Assembly (NCBI GenBank): GCA_009760855.2
Contig: WPIO01000052.1
Span: 1,551,001 to 1,615,000, forward strand
Reading direction: 5' to 3'
DNA: 64,000 nucleotides
From: Cristatella mucedo
Lineage: Eukaryota; Bryozoa; Phylactolaemata; Cristatellidae
Part shown: one piece after another, positions 1 through 11,029 of the stretch
Numbering within the stretch: position 1 is the stretch's first letter
Layout: each line of letters opens with the position of its first letter
Notes under the pieces: model-generated
Told to the model about the DNA's origin: nothing
Database searches by the model: none
The model's input: the letters and a program-made list of their open reading frames with translations, nothing else
Program-made: the position numbers and the translations under genes

Positions 1-918
1 TACATAGTAAGTCACCTAGGATCTAGTATTTGATAGTGTTGAGAAAGTCCTTGTTCACCAGAAAAATCCGCGATGCCAGCCGTCGTGCTAGCCTGAAACA
101 GCTACTTGCTGTGCAGGATACAGGATTTTAAAAACCCAGCAGCTGGAAGACAACCTGGGAAGTACGAAGTACAGGGTTTCAGGAATACATTTCAGCCTAG
201 CACTAGCCATTGAAAGATCTTAGGAGCCAGGTCCGTTGTAAGGCTTTCAAAAGTAATAACACAAATCAATACGTTAAAATGTAAACAGATGCGCATGAAC
301 AGTAATAGCTCGTCAGAAAAGAAGCTACTAACACAAACAAGCAAAGATAGAGCAGATACGTCGCTGCTGAATGGGGAACGAAAATTCGTGATCAAGAAAT
401 CAATTTGAATGATAATATGTACTTGGAGTTTATTTCGTTAAGGCTCGCGCTTTATCAAAAGTCATCTAGGCGATTGTAGTTGGACCTTGGTCCGTCACTA
501 GCACAGGAAATGACCAGACTCTCTGCTCTCTCCATAGTTAAATACTGTAGCTGACTTCTGACAACCTTTCGTACATCTCTGTTCATGATTTAGTTCACGG
601 TACTAACTTTTCGGTTGTACCACTTGACGATGGCCCTGGGTGTCTGCAAGGCGGGCTTTTATTTACACTGGTTACCCTTGTCATCACGCATACATGTTTA
701 AGTAAGGCGACACGCTTGATAGTAGAGGAGGTAGGCAAGTCGTTCAATTCCCAATGATTCGCAAAGCTCCTTGAAGACGGTATGGTACCATCGCAATGCA
801 GCCAGAGCTCAACAATAGATATCACATTCGTTTAAAAATGCACCGGGGTCTGCATTCGCATTACAAATAAAGTTGGCGTGTTGGAATTTTAATTGCATTG
901 AAATTCTCGGTAAAAGGA

Positions 919-990
919 GGTTCCATGGTGTAATGGTGAGCACTTCGGACTCTGAATCCGGCAATCCGAGTTCAAATCTCGGTGGAACCT
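919..990 (+). tRNA. tRNA-Gln (CTG)
   Basis: A 72-base cloverleaf. The acceptor stem GGTTCCA pairs with TGGAACC, followed by discriminator T. The D stem is GTGT/GCAC. The anticodon stem TCGGA/TCCGG encloses loop CTCTGAA with anticodon CTG, which reads CAG. The T arm contains the B box GAGTTCAAATC. There is no intron. A TTTT run just downstream (TATATTTTAC) fits a pol III terminator. It is the first of three identical copies in the array. Confidence 0.96.
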
Positions 991-3262
991 ATATTTTACT
1001 CGAATTTGGAAATATGGTAATTTCTTGTGCAATTAAATCAGGTTCCTTTTCACGGCAACACTAACAAGAATTTTTTTGTCGTTTCAAGAAGTACATGTCA
1101 CCATAGGTAGCCGATCTAGAAAGATTCAGCTCCTTATTGGTAATCACTTAAACCCCACGAATCATTACAAAACATTTAGGCTGACATTCTGCTAATTTTA
1201 GGCTTACTAATACACTGAAAACTAAACGGCCATCCCATAAATTACGAAATTATCATTATCCTACTTCTGTTTTGAAAAATTAGGTGTCTCCTATATGCGA
1301 TATTCATTCACGGAAACTGTATTGCATTCGCATACTATCAAATTGATAAAATTCTTGTATTATCGAACTGCGTACTTCATGACATAAGTCCCAGCAGCAC
1401 GTGCGGCGAAGCGTTAACGATCAAATGAGTTGCTTCAAAAATTGCAGCATTTAATTTATTTCTAGTTACTGTGACTTAATTGAGATATACATCGGGATGG
1501 TACGGTACTATGATACTCTCACTGCTTCATAAAATAGTGCGTTTTCCCTACAATTAACCACTGTATTAGAGCATATAAATAGCTTTGGCTCTTATGAAAC
1601 ATCTCTAAACCGAATTTAAGATTTAGTGCCTACGAGTGTCAAGCAATACACGTTCTTTTGCTTACGTGGGCTTCATTGATTGTGCGTCAAAGTCACTTCA
1701 TTCAAATTTCATGGACCAACGAAAGTTAGTAAATGTAATCGAGCCTAGATTATTGCAAAGCAATATAGGTTTTTCCGCATTTCTTCCCGATGCTAACGCT
1801 CAAATACCGGCAAATCTTAGCACTGACTTCATCTTTAACGTATAATCAATTTCCAGTCACCAATGTCACTTGCCGACCGCAATCGAAGAGTTTGACTAGA
1901 CTCTGGCATTTAGGAATTGGTTTTCCTACATGGGCAAACAATGCTGTATAAGAATCCACCTCATTGATAAAAATTTCCAGTGCGTTTTATTGTAGAAACT
2001 AAGCAATGACTATGGCTTAAAACAGATCATTTTAAATAGTTCTAAAACACATTAACCCATTTTCCTTCGACCTGGATTTGAATCGATTAGAAAAAAAACG
2101 AGGGGATGGATATCACTTCTCAAGTACGTAACGCAGTAGCGATCAAAAAGTGATTTGGCAGGATATACAGGGTTTAGTTTTAATGAAGTCTGTTGCTCTG
2201 AGTTTTCGCCTTTTTACTGTCTTTAAAGCAAGGATAATAAAGTAGTCACGAGAGAGTACGGTATTTAGCAATTACAATTCTTCAGAAGAACACTTGACGG
2301 TGGCTGCAGAGCCGAAATAAGAATTTCGCCTTTAGCTGGGCGATAGTCCAACGTCTCGTTAAACAAGTGGTATTCCAACGATTGAACAGTCGACACCGAC
2401 ATTCCGATGCATTCAAACCTAAGAAACCATTCACATGGTTTGATGGTCGATCACCTTAAGAATCTTCTCATCCACGTTCAATGCCAATCCGATTGTCACG
2501 CCGAAACAAAGGTCTGTTCCTGACACTGGCAAATCACGACCGCAATTCTCGAAGCCCTCGTCGTATTTGTTACTCACGAGTTTCATTTCCACAATTTGCT
2601 TAGTCATACGCGAATGGGAGCCATGTGCAGCCTGACGTCGCAACTGCATCTAGTGGTCTGCAGCTGGCCTATAAACTTGGAGCAAAAGAAGCCACTGAAC
2701 ATTTCGGCAACCTTCTTGAATGAGGTAATCCGACTCACTTTTCCGACTAGACGGATAACTATGTATTTCGCTACCTGGTAATTTCTTAAATTCTACTCCT
2801 TTTTTGGCGCTCCTGAAGAGCAAGCGTTTCACGCTGTTTCTCAGTTTGCTATGTATTTTAGCCGCATCGCAGTACTTTTTGGTCCATCTTTTATCTTCTC
2901 TCATATCATTCCAGTGAACGAGTCGTGCTGCCCCGTGCTTACATTTCATGTTTTCCGTTTAGGATTGAGGTGGTGGTAGTCACTGATCACTGGCACGACT
3001 GAACGATGTCCCAAAGCGTGTGCTTGGTGGGCTTTCGTCTACACTGGTTGCCAACGTTCTCACGCTAAAAAACATCGTTTGGCAGTTCTTTTTGCAAAGA
3101 TTTGTGAAATTTTACAACGAAGTTACGTTACCATAGCTAGATATGTATGAGACGAATAAGACTGATCGTATCCGTTGATAAAGGCACCAGATTGTTTTGC
3201 GAAGCCGCATGTGATGCTGGCGTATTAGAATTTGAAATTACATTCAATTCACGTTCAAAGAA

Positions 3263-3334
3263 GGTTCCATGGTGTAATGGTTAGCACTTTGGACTTTGAA
3301 TCCAGCAATCCGAGTTCAAATCTCGGTGGAACCT
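3263..3334 (+). tRNA. tRNA-Gln (TTG)
   Basis: A 72-base cloverleaf with the same acceptor and T arms as the CTG gene, but anticodon TTG (loop CTTTGAA) and anticodon stem TTGGA/TCCAG. It also differs in the D loop (GGTTAG against GGTGAG). It reads CAA, and CAG by wobble. A TTTT run follows within 10 bases. It is the second tRNA of array unit 1. Confidence 0.96.
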
Positions 3335-4512
3335 ATATTTTACGGAAATCTTAGATGATGTATCCAGGGTGCAATCGAACTACGTTCGTTTGTATTTTCT
3401 TTGGAAGCACACATTCTATGTCTTTTTGTCTAGTCCATGTCCCCTAACGTGGTCGCTGTTTATGCAGGTGCAGTTAGGCCGCAACGTCGTTTCCTGAATA
3501 ATGTATGCAGTAGCCATTCCTTGAATTCCATTTCGTTCTACCAACGCGGTACGTTGATTCACTTAGTAATTGTTGCGTAGCTGCTGCTCTAGACTACATA
3601 GTAAGTCACCTAGGATCTAGTATTTGATAGTGTTGAGAAAGTCCTTGTTCACCAGAAAAATCCGCGATGCCAGCCGTCGTGCTAGCCTGAAACAGCTACT
3701 TGCTGTGCAGGATACAGGATTTTAAAAACCCAGCAGCTGGAAGACAACCTGGGAAGTACGAAGTACAGGGTTTCAGGAATACATTTCAGCCTAGCACTAG
3801 CCATTGAAAGATCTTAGGACCCAGGTCCGTTGTAAGGCTTTCAAAAGTAATAACACAAATCAATACGTTAAAATGTAAACAGATGCGCATGAACAGTAAT
3901 AGCTCGTCAGAAAAGAAGCTACTAACACAAACAAGCAAAGATAGAGCAGATACGTCGCTGCTGAATGGGGAACGATAATTCGTGATCAAGAAATCAATTT
4001 GAATGATAATATGTACTTGGAGTTTATTTCGTTAAGGCTCGCGCTTTATCAAAAGTCATCTAGGCGATTGTAGTTGGACCTTGGTCCGTCACTAGCACAG
4101 GAAATGACCAGACTCTCTGCTCTCTCCATAGTTAAATACTGTAGCTGACTTCTGACAACCTTTCGTACATCTCTGTTCATGATTTAGTTCACGGTACTAA
4201 CTTTTCGGTTGTACCACTTGACGATGGGCCTGGGTGTCTGCAAGGCGGGCTTTCATTTACACTGGTTACCCTTGTCATCACGCATACATGTTTAAGTAAG
4301 GCGACACGCTTGATAGTAGAGGAGGTAGGCAAGTCGTTCAATTCCCAATGATTCGCAAAGCTCCTTGAAGACGGTATGGTACCATCGCAATGCAGCCAGA
4401 GCTCAACAATAGATATCACATTCGTTTAAAAATGCACCGGCGTCTGCATTCGCATTACAAATAAAGTTGGCGTGTTGGAATTTTAATTGCATTGAAATTC
4501 TCGGTAAAAGGA

Positions 4513-4584
4513 GGTTCCATGGTGTAATGGTGAGCACTTCGGACTCTGAATCCGGCAATCCGAGTTCAAATCTCGGTGGAACCT
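4513..4584 (+). tRNA. tRNA-Gln (CTG)
   Basis: Identical over all 72 bases to the CTG gene of unit 1, with matching flanks and a TTTT terminator. It is the first tRNA of array unit 2. Confidence 0.96.
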
Positions 4585-6885
4585 ATATTTTACTCGAATT
4601 TGGAAATATGGTAATTTCTTGTGCAATTAAATCAGGTTCCTTTCCACGGCAACACTAACATGGATTTTTTTCGTCGTTTCAAGAAGTACATGTCACCATA
4701 GGTAGCCGATCTAGAAAGATTCAGCTCCTTATTGGTAATCACTTAAACCCCACGAATCATTACAAAACATTTAGGCTGACATTCTGCTAATTTTAGGCTT
4801 ACTAATACACTGAAAACTAAACGGCCATCCCATAAATTACGAAATTATCATTATCCTACTTCTGTTTTGAAAAATTAGGTGTCTCCTATATGCAATATTC
4901 ATTCACGGAAACTGTATTGCATTCGCATACTATCAAATTGATAAAATTCTTGTATTATCGAACTGCGTACTTCATGACATAAGTCCCAGCAGCACGTGCG
5001 GCGAAGCGTTAACGATCAAATGAGTTGCTTCAAAAATTGCAGCATTTAATTTATTTCTAGTTACTGTGACTTAATTGAGATATACATCGGGATGGTACGG
5101 TACTATGATACTCTCACTGCTTCATAAAATAGTGCGTTTTCCCTACAATTAACCACTGTATTAGAGCATATAAATAGCTTTGGCTCTTATGAAACATCTC
5201 TAAACCGAATTTAAGATTTAGTGCCTACGAGTGTCAAGCAATACACGTTCTTTTGCTTACGTGGGCTTCATTGATTGTGCGTCAAAGTCACTTCATTCAA
5301 ATTTCATGGACCAACGAAAGTTAGTAAATGTAATCGAGCCTAGATTATTGCAAAGCAATATAGGTTTTTCCGCATTTCTTCCCGATGCTAACGCTCAAAT
5401 ACCGGCAAATCTTAGCACTGACTTCATCTTTAACGTATAATCAATTTCCAGTCACCAATGTCACTTGCCGACCGCAATCGAAGAGTTTGACTAGACTCTG
5501 GCATTTAGGAATTGGTTTTCCTACATGGGCAAACAATGCTGTATAAGAATCCACCTCATTGATAAAAATTTCCAGTGCGTTTTATTGTAGAAACTAAGCA
5601 ATGACTATGGCTTAAAACAGATCATTTTAAATAGTTCTAAAACACATTAACCCATTTTCCTTCGACCTGGATTTGAATCGATTAGAAAAAAAACGAGGGG
5701 ATGGATATCACTTCTCAAGTACGTAACGCAGTAGCGATCAAAAAGTGATTTGGCAGGATATACAGCGTTTAGTTTTAATGAAGTCTGTTGCTCTGAGTTT
5801 TCGCCTTTTTACTGTCTTTAAAGCAAGGATAATAAAGTAGTCACGAGAGAGTACGGTATTTAGCAATTACAATTCTTCAGAAGAACACTTGACGGTGGCT
5901 GCAGAGCCGAAATAAGAATTTCGCCTTTAGCTGGGCGATAGTCCAACGTCTCGTTAAACAAGTGGTATTCCAACGATTGAACAGTCGACACCGACATTCC
6001 GATGCATTCAAACCTAAGAAACCATTCACATGGTTTGATGGTCGATCACCTTAAGAATCTTCTCATCCACGTTCAATGCCAATCCGATTGTCACGCCGAA
6101 ACAAAGGTCTGTTCCTGACACTGGCAAATCACGACCGCAATTCTCGAAGCCCTCGTCGTATTTGTTACTCACGAGTTTCATTTCCACAATTTGCTTAGTC
6201 ATACGCGAATGGGAGCCATGTGCAGCCTGAGGTCGCAACTGCATCTAGTGGTCTGCAGCTGGCCTATAAACTTGGAGCAAAGAAGCCACTGAACATTTTG
6301 GCAACCTTCTTGAATGAGGTAATCCGACTCACTTTTCCGACTAGACGGATAACTATGTATTTCGCTACCTGGTAATTTCTTAAATTCTACTCCTTTTTTG
6401 GCGCTCCTGAAGAGCAAGCGTTTCAAGCTGTTTCTCAGTTTGCTATGTATTTTAGCCGCATCGCAGTACTTTTTGGTCCATCTTTTATCTTCTCTCATAT
6501 CATTCCAGTGAACGAGTCGTGCTGCCCCGTGCTTACATTTCATGTTTTCCGTTTAGGATTGAGGTGGTGGTAGTCACTGATCACTCTTACGACTGAACGA
6601 TGTCCCAAAGCGTGTGCTTGGTGGGCTTTCGTCTACACTGGTTGCCAACGTTCTCACGCTAAATAGTCAAGCAAGATAACCTGAACGTTCTTAAACATCG
6701 TTTGGCAGTACTTTTTGCAAAGATTTGTGAAATTTTACAACGAAGTTACGTTACCATAGCTAGATATGTATGAGACGAATAAGACTGATCGTATCCGTTG
6801 ATAAAGGCACCAGATTGTTTTGCGAAGCCGCATGTGATGCTGGCGTATTAGAATTTGAAATTACATTCAATTCACGTTCAAAGAA

Positions 6886-6957
6886 GGTTCCATGGTGTAA
6901 TGGTTAGCACTTTGGACTTTGAATCCAGCAATCCGAGTTCAAATCTCGGTGGAACCT
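6886..6957 (+). tRNA. tRNA-Gln (TTG)
   Basis: Identical over all 72 bases to the TTG gene of unit 1. It is the second tRNA of array unit 2, with a TTTT run just downstream. Confidence 0.96.
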
Positions 6958-7765
6958 ATATTTTACGGAAATCTTAGATGATGTATCCAGGGTGCAATCG
7001 AACTACGTTCATTTGTATTTTCTTTGGAAGCACACATTCTATGTCTTTTCGTCTAGTCCGTGTCCCCTAACGTGGTCGCTGTTTATGCAGGTGCAGGTAG
7101 GCGGCTACATCATTTCCTGAATAATGTATTCAGTAGCCATTCCTTGAATTCCATTTCGTTCTACCAACGCGGTACGTTAGTAATTGTTGCGTAGCTGCTG
7201 CTCTAGACTACATAGTAAGTCACCTAGGATCTAGTATTTGATAGTGTTGAGAAAGTCCTTGTTCACCAGAAAAATCCGCGATGCCAGCCGTCGTGCTAGC
7301 CTGAAACAGCTACTTGCTGTGCAGGATACAGGATTTTAAAAACCCAGCAGCTGGAAGACAACCTGGGAAGTACGAAGTACAGGGTTTCAGGAATACATTT
7401 CAGCCTAGCACTAGCCATTGAAAGATCTTAGGACCCAGGTCCGTTGTAAGGGTTTCAAAAGTAATAACACAAATCAATACTTTAAAATGTAAACAGATGC
7501 GCATGAACAGTAATAGCTCGTCAGAAAAGAAGCTACTAACACAAACAAGCAAAGATAGAGCAGATACGTCGCTGCTGAATGGGGAACGATAATTCGTGAT
7601 CAAGAAATCAATTTGAATGATAATATGTACTTGGAGTTTATTTCGTTAAGGCTCGCGCTTTATCAAAAGTCATCTAGGCGATTGTAGTTGGACCTTGGTC
7701 CGTCACTAGCACAGGAAATGACCAGACTCTCTGCTCTCTCCATAGTTAAATACTGTAGCTGACTT

Positions 7766-7766
7766 N
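7766..7766. other. Single-N assembly join
   Basis: The only ambiguous base seen in the window. Against unit 2, 222 bases (4152-4373) are missing at this point and one N stands in for them. A join of overlapping reads or a mis-sized gap inside a repeat is the simplest reading. The true copy number of the array may therefore be under-represented. Confidence 0.85.
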
Positions 7767-7905
7767 GTATGGTACCATCGCAATGCAGCCAGAGCTCAAC
7801 AATAGATATCACATTCGTTTAAAAATGCACCGGCGTCTGCATTCGCATTACAAATAAAGTTGGCGTGTTGGAATTTTAATTGCATTGAAATTCTCGGTAA
7901 AAGGA

Positions 7906-7977
7906 GGTTCCATGGTGTAATGGTGAGCACTTCGGACTCTGAATCCGGCAATCCGAGTTCAAATCTCGGTGGAACCT
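7906..7977 (+). tRNA. tRNA-Gln (CTG)
   Basis: Identical over all 72 bases to the other two CTG copies. It lies about 140 bases after the single-N join in unit 3, so the gap does not touch the gene. Confidence 0.95.
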
Positions 7978-10285
7978 ATATTTTACTCGAATTTGGAAAT
8001 ATGGTAATTTCTTGTGCAATTAAATCAGGTTCCTTTCCACGGCAACACTAACATGGATTTTTTTTTCGTCGTTTCAAGAAGTACATGTCACCATAGGTAG
8101 CCGATCTAGAAAGATTCAGCTCCTTATTGGTAATCACTTAAACCCCACGAATCATTACAAAACATTTAGGCTGACATTCTGCTAATTTTAGGCTTACTAA
8201 TACACTGAAAACTAAACGGCCATCCCATAAATTACGAAATTATCATTATCCTACTTCTGTTTTGAAAAATTAGGTGTCTCCTATATGCAATATTCATTCA
8301 CGGAAACTGTATTGCATTCGCATACTATCAAATTGATAAAATTCTTGTATTATCGAACTGCGTACTTCATGACATAAGTCCCAGCAGCACGTGCGGCGAA
8401 GCGTTAACGATCAAATGAGTTGCTTCAAAAATTGCAGCATTTAATTTATTTCTAGTTACTGTGACTTAATTGAGATATACATCGGGATGGTACGGTACTA
8501 TGATACTCTCACTGCTTCATAAAATAGTGCGTTTTCCCTACAATTAACCACTGTGTATTAGAGCATATAAATAGCTTTGGCTCTTATGAAACATCTCTAA
8601 ACCGAATTTAAGATTTAGTGCCTACGAGTGTCAAGCAATACACGTTCTTTTGCTTACGTGGGCTTCATTGATTGTGCGTCAAAGTCACTTCATTCAAATT
8701 TCATGGACCAACGAAAGTTAGTAAATGTAATCGAGCCTAGATTATTGCAAAGCAATATAGATTTTTTTTCCGCATTTCTTCCCGATGCTAACGCTCAAAT
8801 ACCGGCAAATCTTAGCACTGACTTCATCTTTAACGTATAATCAATTTCCAGTCACCAATGTCACTTGCCGACCGCAATCGAAGAGTTTGACTAGACTCTG
8901 GCATTTAGGAATTGGTTTTCCTACATGGGCAAACAATGCTGTATAAGAATCCACCTCATTGATAAAAATTTCCAGTGCGTTTTATTGTAGAAACTAAGCA
9001 ATGACTATGGCTTAAAACAGATCATTTTAAATAGTTCTAAAACACATTAACCCATTTTCCTTCGACCTGGATTTGAATCGATTAGAAAAAAAACGAGGGG
9101 ATGGATATCACTTCTCAAGTACGTAACGCAGTAGCGATCAAAAAGTGATTTGGCAGGATATACAGCGTTTAGTTTTAATGAAGTCTGTTGCTCTGAGTTT
9201 TCGCCTTTTTACTGTCTTTAAAGCAAGGATAATAAAGTAGTCACGAGAGAGTACGGTATTTAGCAATTACAATTCTTCAGAAGAACACTTGACGGTGGCT
9301 GCAGAGCCGAAATAAGAATTTCGCCTTTAGCTGGGCGATAGTCCAACGTCTCGTTAAACAAGTGGTATTCCAACGATTGAACAGTCGACACCGACATTCC
9401 GATGCATTCAAACCTAAGAAACCATTCACATGGTTTGATGGTCGATCACCTTAAGAATCTTCTCATCCACGTTCAATGCCAATCCGATTGTCACGCCGAA
9501 ACAAAGGTCTGTTCCTGACACTGGCAAATCACGACCGCAATTCTCGAAGCCCTCGTCGTATTTGTTACTCACGAGTTTCATTTCCACAATTTGCTTAGTC
9601 ATACGCGAATGGGAGCCATGTGCAGCCTGACGTCGCAACTGCATCTAGTGGTCTGCAGCTGGCCTATAAACTTGGAGCAAAGAAGCCACTGAACATTTCG
9701 GCAACCTTCTTGAATGAGGTAATCCGACTCACTTTTCCGACTAGACGGATAACTATGTATTTCGCTACCTGGTAATTTCTTAAATTCTACTCCTTTTTTG
9801 GCGCTCCTGAAGAGCAAGCGTTTCAAGCTGTTTCTCAGTTTGCTATGTATTTTAGCCGCATCGCAGTACTTTTTGGTCCATCTTTTATCTTCTCTCATAT
9901 CATTCCAGTGAACGAGTCGTGCTGCCCCGTGCTTACATTTCATGTTTTCCGTTTAGGATTGAGGTGGTGGTAGTCACTGATCACTGGCACGACTGAACGA
10001 TGTCCCAAAGCGTGTGCTTGGTGGGCTTTCGTCTACACTGGTTGCCAACGTTCTCACGCTAAATAGTCAAGCAAGATAACCTGAACGTTCTTAAACATCG
10101 TTTGGCAGTACTTTTTGCAAAGATTTGTGAAATTTTACAACGAAGTTACGTTACCATAGCTAGATATGTATGAGACGAATAAGACTGATCGTATCCGTTG
10201 ATAAAGGCACCAGATTGTTTTGCGAAGCCGCATGTGATGCTGGCGTATTAGAATTTGAAATTACATTCAATTCACGTTCAAAGAA

Positions 10286-10357
10286 GGTTCCATGGTGTAA
10301 TGGTTAGCACTTTGGACTTTGAATCCAGCAATCCGAGTTCAAATCTCGGTGGAACCT
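10286..10357 (+). tRNA. tRNA-Gln (TTG)
   Basis: Identical over all 72 bases to the other two TTG copies. It is the second tRNA of array unit 3 and the last intact tRNA-Gln before the array decays. Confidence 0.96.
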
Positions 10358-10619
10358 ATATTTTACGGAAATCTTAGATGATGTATCCAGGGTGCAATCG
10401 AACTACGTTCATTTGTGTATTTTCTTTGGAAGCACACATTCTATGTCTTTTCGTCTAGTCCGTGTCCCCTAACGTGGTCGCTGTTTATGCAGGTGCAGGT
10501 AGGCGGCTACATCATTTCCTGAATAATGTATTCAGTAGCCATTCCTTGAATTCCATTTCGTTCTACCAACGCGGTACGTTGATTCACTTAGTAATTGTTG
10601 CGTAGCTGCTGCTCTAGAC

Positions 10620-11029
10620 TACATAGTAAGTCACCTAGGATCTAGTATTTGATAGTGTTGAGAAAGTCCTTGTTCACCAGAAAAATCCGCGATGCCAGCC
10701 GTCGTGCTAGCCTGAAACAGCTACTTGCTGTGCAGGATACAGGATTTTAAAAACCCAGCAGCTGGAAGACAACCTGGGAAGTACGAAGTACAGGGTTTCA
10801 GGAATACATTTCAGCCTAGCACTAGCCATTGAAAGATCTTAGGACCCAGGTCCGTTGTAAGGCTTTCAAAAGTAATAACACAAATCAATACGTTAAAATG
10901 TAAACAGATGCGCATGAACAGTAATAGCTCGTCAGAAAAGAAGCTACTAACACAAACAAGCAAAGATAGAGCAGATACGTCGCTGCTGAATGGGGAACGA
11001 TAATTCGTGATCAAGAAATCAATTTGAAT
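10620..11029. repeat. Partial fourth array unit and array edge
   Basis: The first 410 bases of a fourth unit match units 1-3 almost perfectly, up to AAATCAATTTGAATG. The sequence then switches abruptly to a clearly diverged version of the same family. This is the right edge of the recently homogenised array. Confidence 0.85.

Larger units (their letters stand above)
1..3594. repeat. Tandem array unit 1 (tRNA-Gln dimer unit)
   Basis: This is the first of three near-identical units; the same start sequence (TACATAGTAAGTCACCTAGG) recurs at 3595, 7209 and 10620. The start chosen here is arbitrary because the array probably continues left of the window. The unit holds tRNA-Gln(CTG) near its first quarter and tRNA-Gln(TTG) near its end. 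The flanks of the two tRNA genes resemble each other: a block around 600-670 matches one around 2960-3070, each about 300 bases before its tRNA. Short open frames recur in each unit only because the DNA is repeated. None resembles a known protein. Confidence 0.9.
3595..7208. repeat. Tandem array unit 2 (tRNA-Gln dimer unit)
   Basis: Second unit, 3,614 bases long. It aligns with unit 1 from end to end with scattered single-base changes and a few short indels, such as about 20 extra bases near 6,664-6,690 (TAGTCAAGCAAGATAACCTG) that are absent from unit 1 but shared with unit 3. It carries one tRNA-Gln(CTG) and one tRNA-Gln(TTG), both identical to the copies in the other units. Confidence 0.9.
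7209..10619. repeat. Tandem array unit 3, with internal gap
   Basis: Third unit, 3,411 bases long. It is shorter than unit 2 because bases matching 4152-4373 of unit 2 are replaced by a single N at 7766. Outside the gap it follows unit 2 closely, including shared indels, so units 2 and 3 are closer to each other than either is to unit 1. Both tRNA-Gln genes are present and intact. Confidence 0.88.

Noticed and set aside
873-1064. 63-residue plus-strand frame over tRNA-Gln(CTG)
   Set aside because: It reads straight through the tRNA gene, so it is a shadow frame.
192-11014. Repeated short open frames in the array, such as a 67-residue minus-strand frame in each unit and a 99-114 residue minus-strand frame near each unit's end
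   Set aside because: They are conserved only because the DNA is nearly identical. One of them changes length (99 against 114 residues) through a single indel, and none matches a known family.
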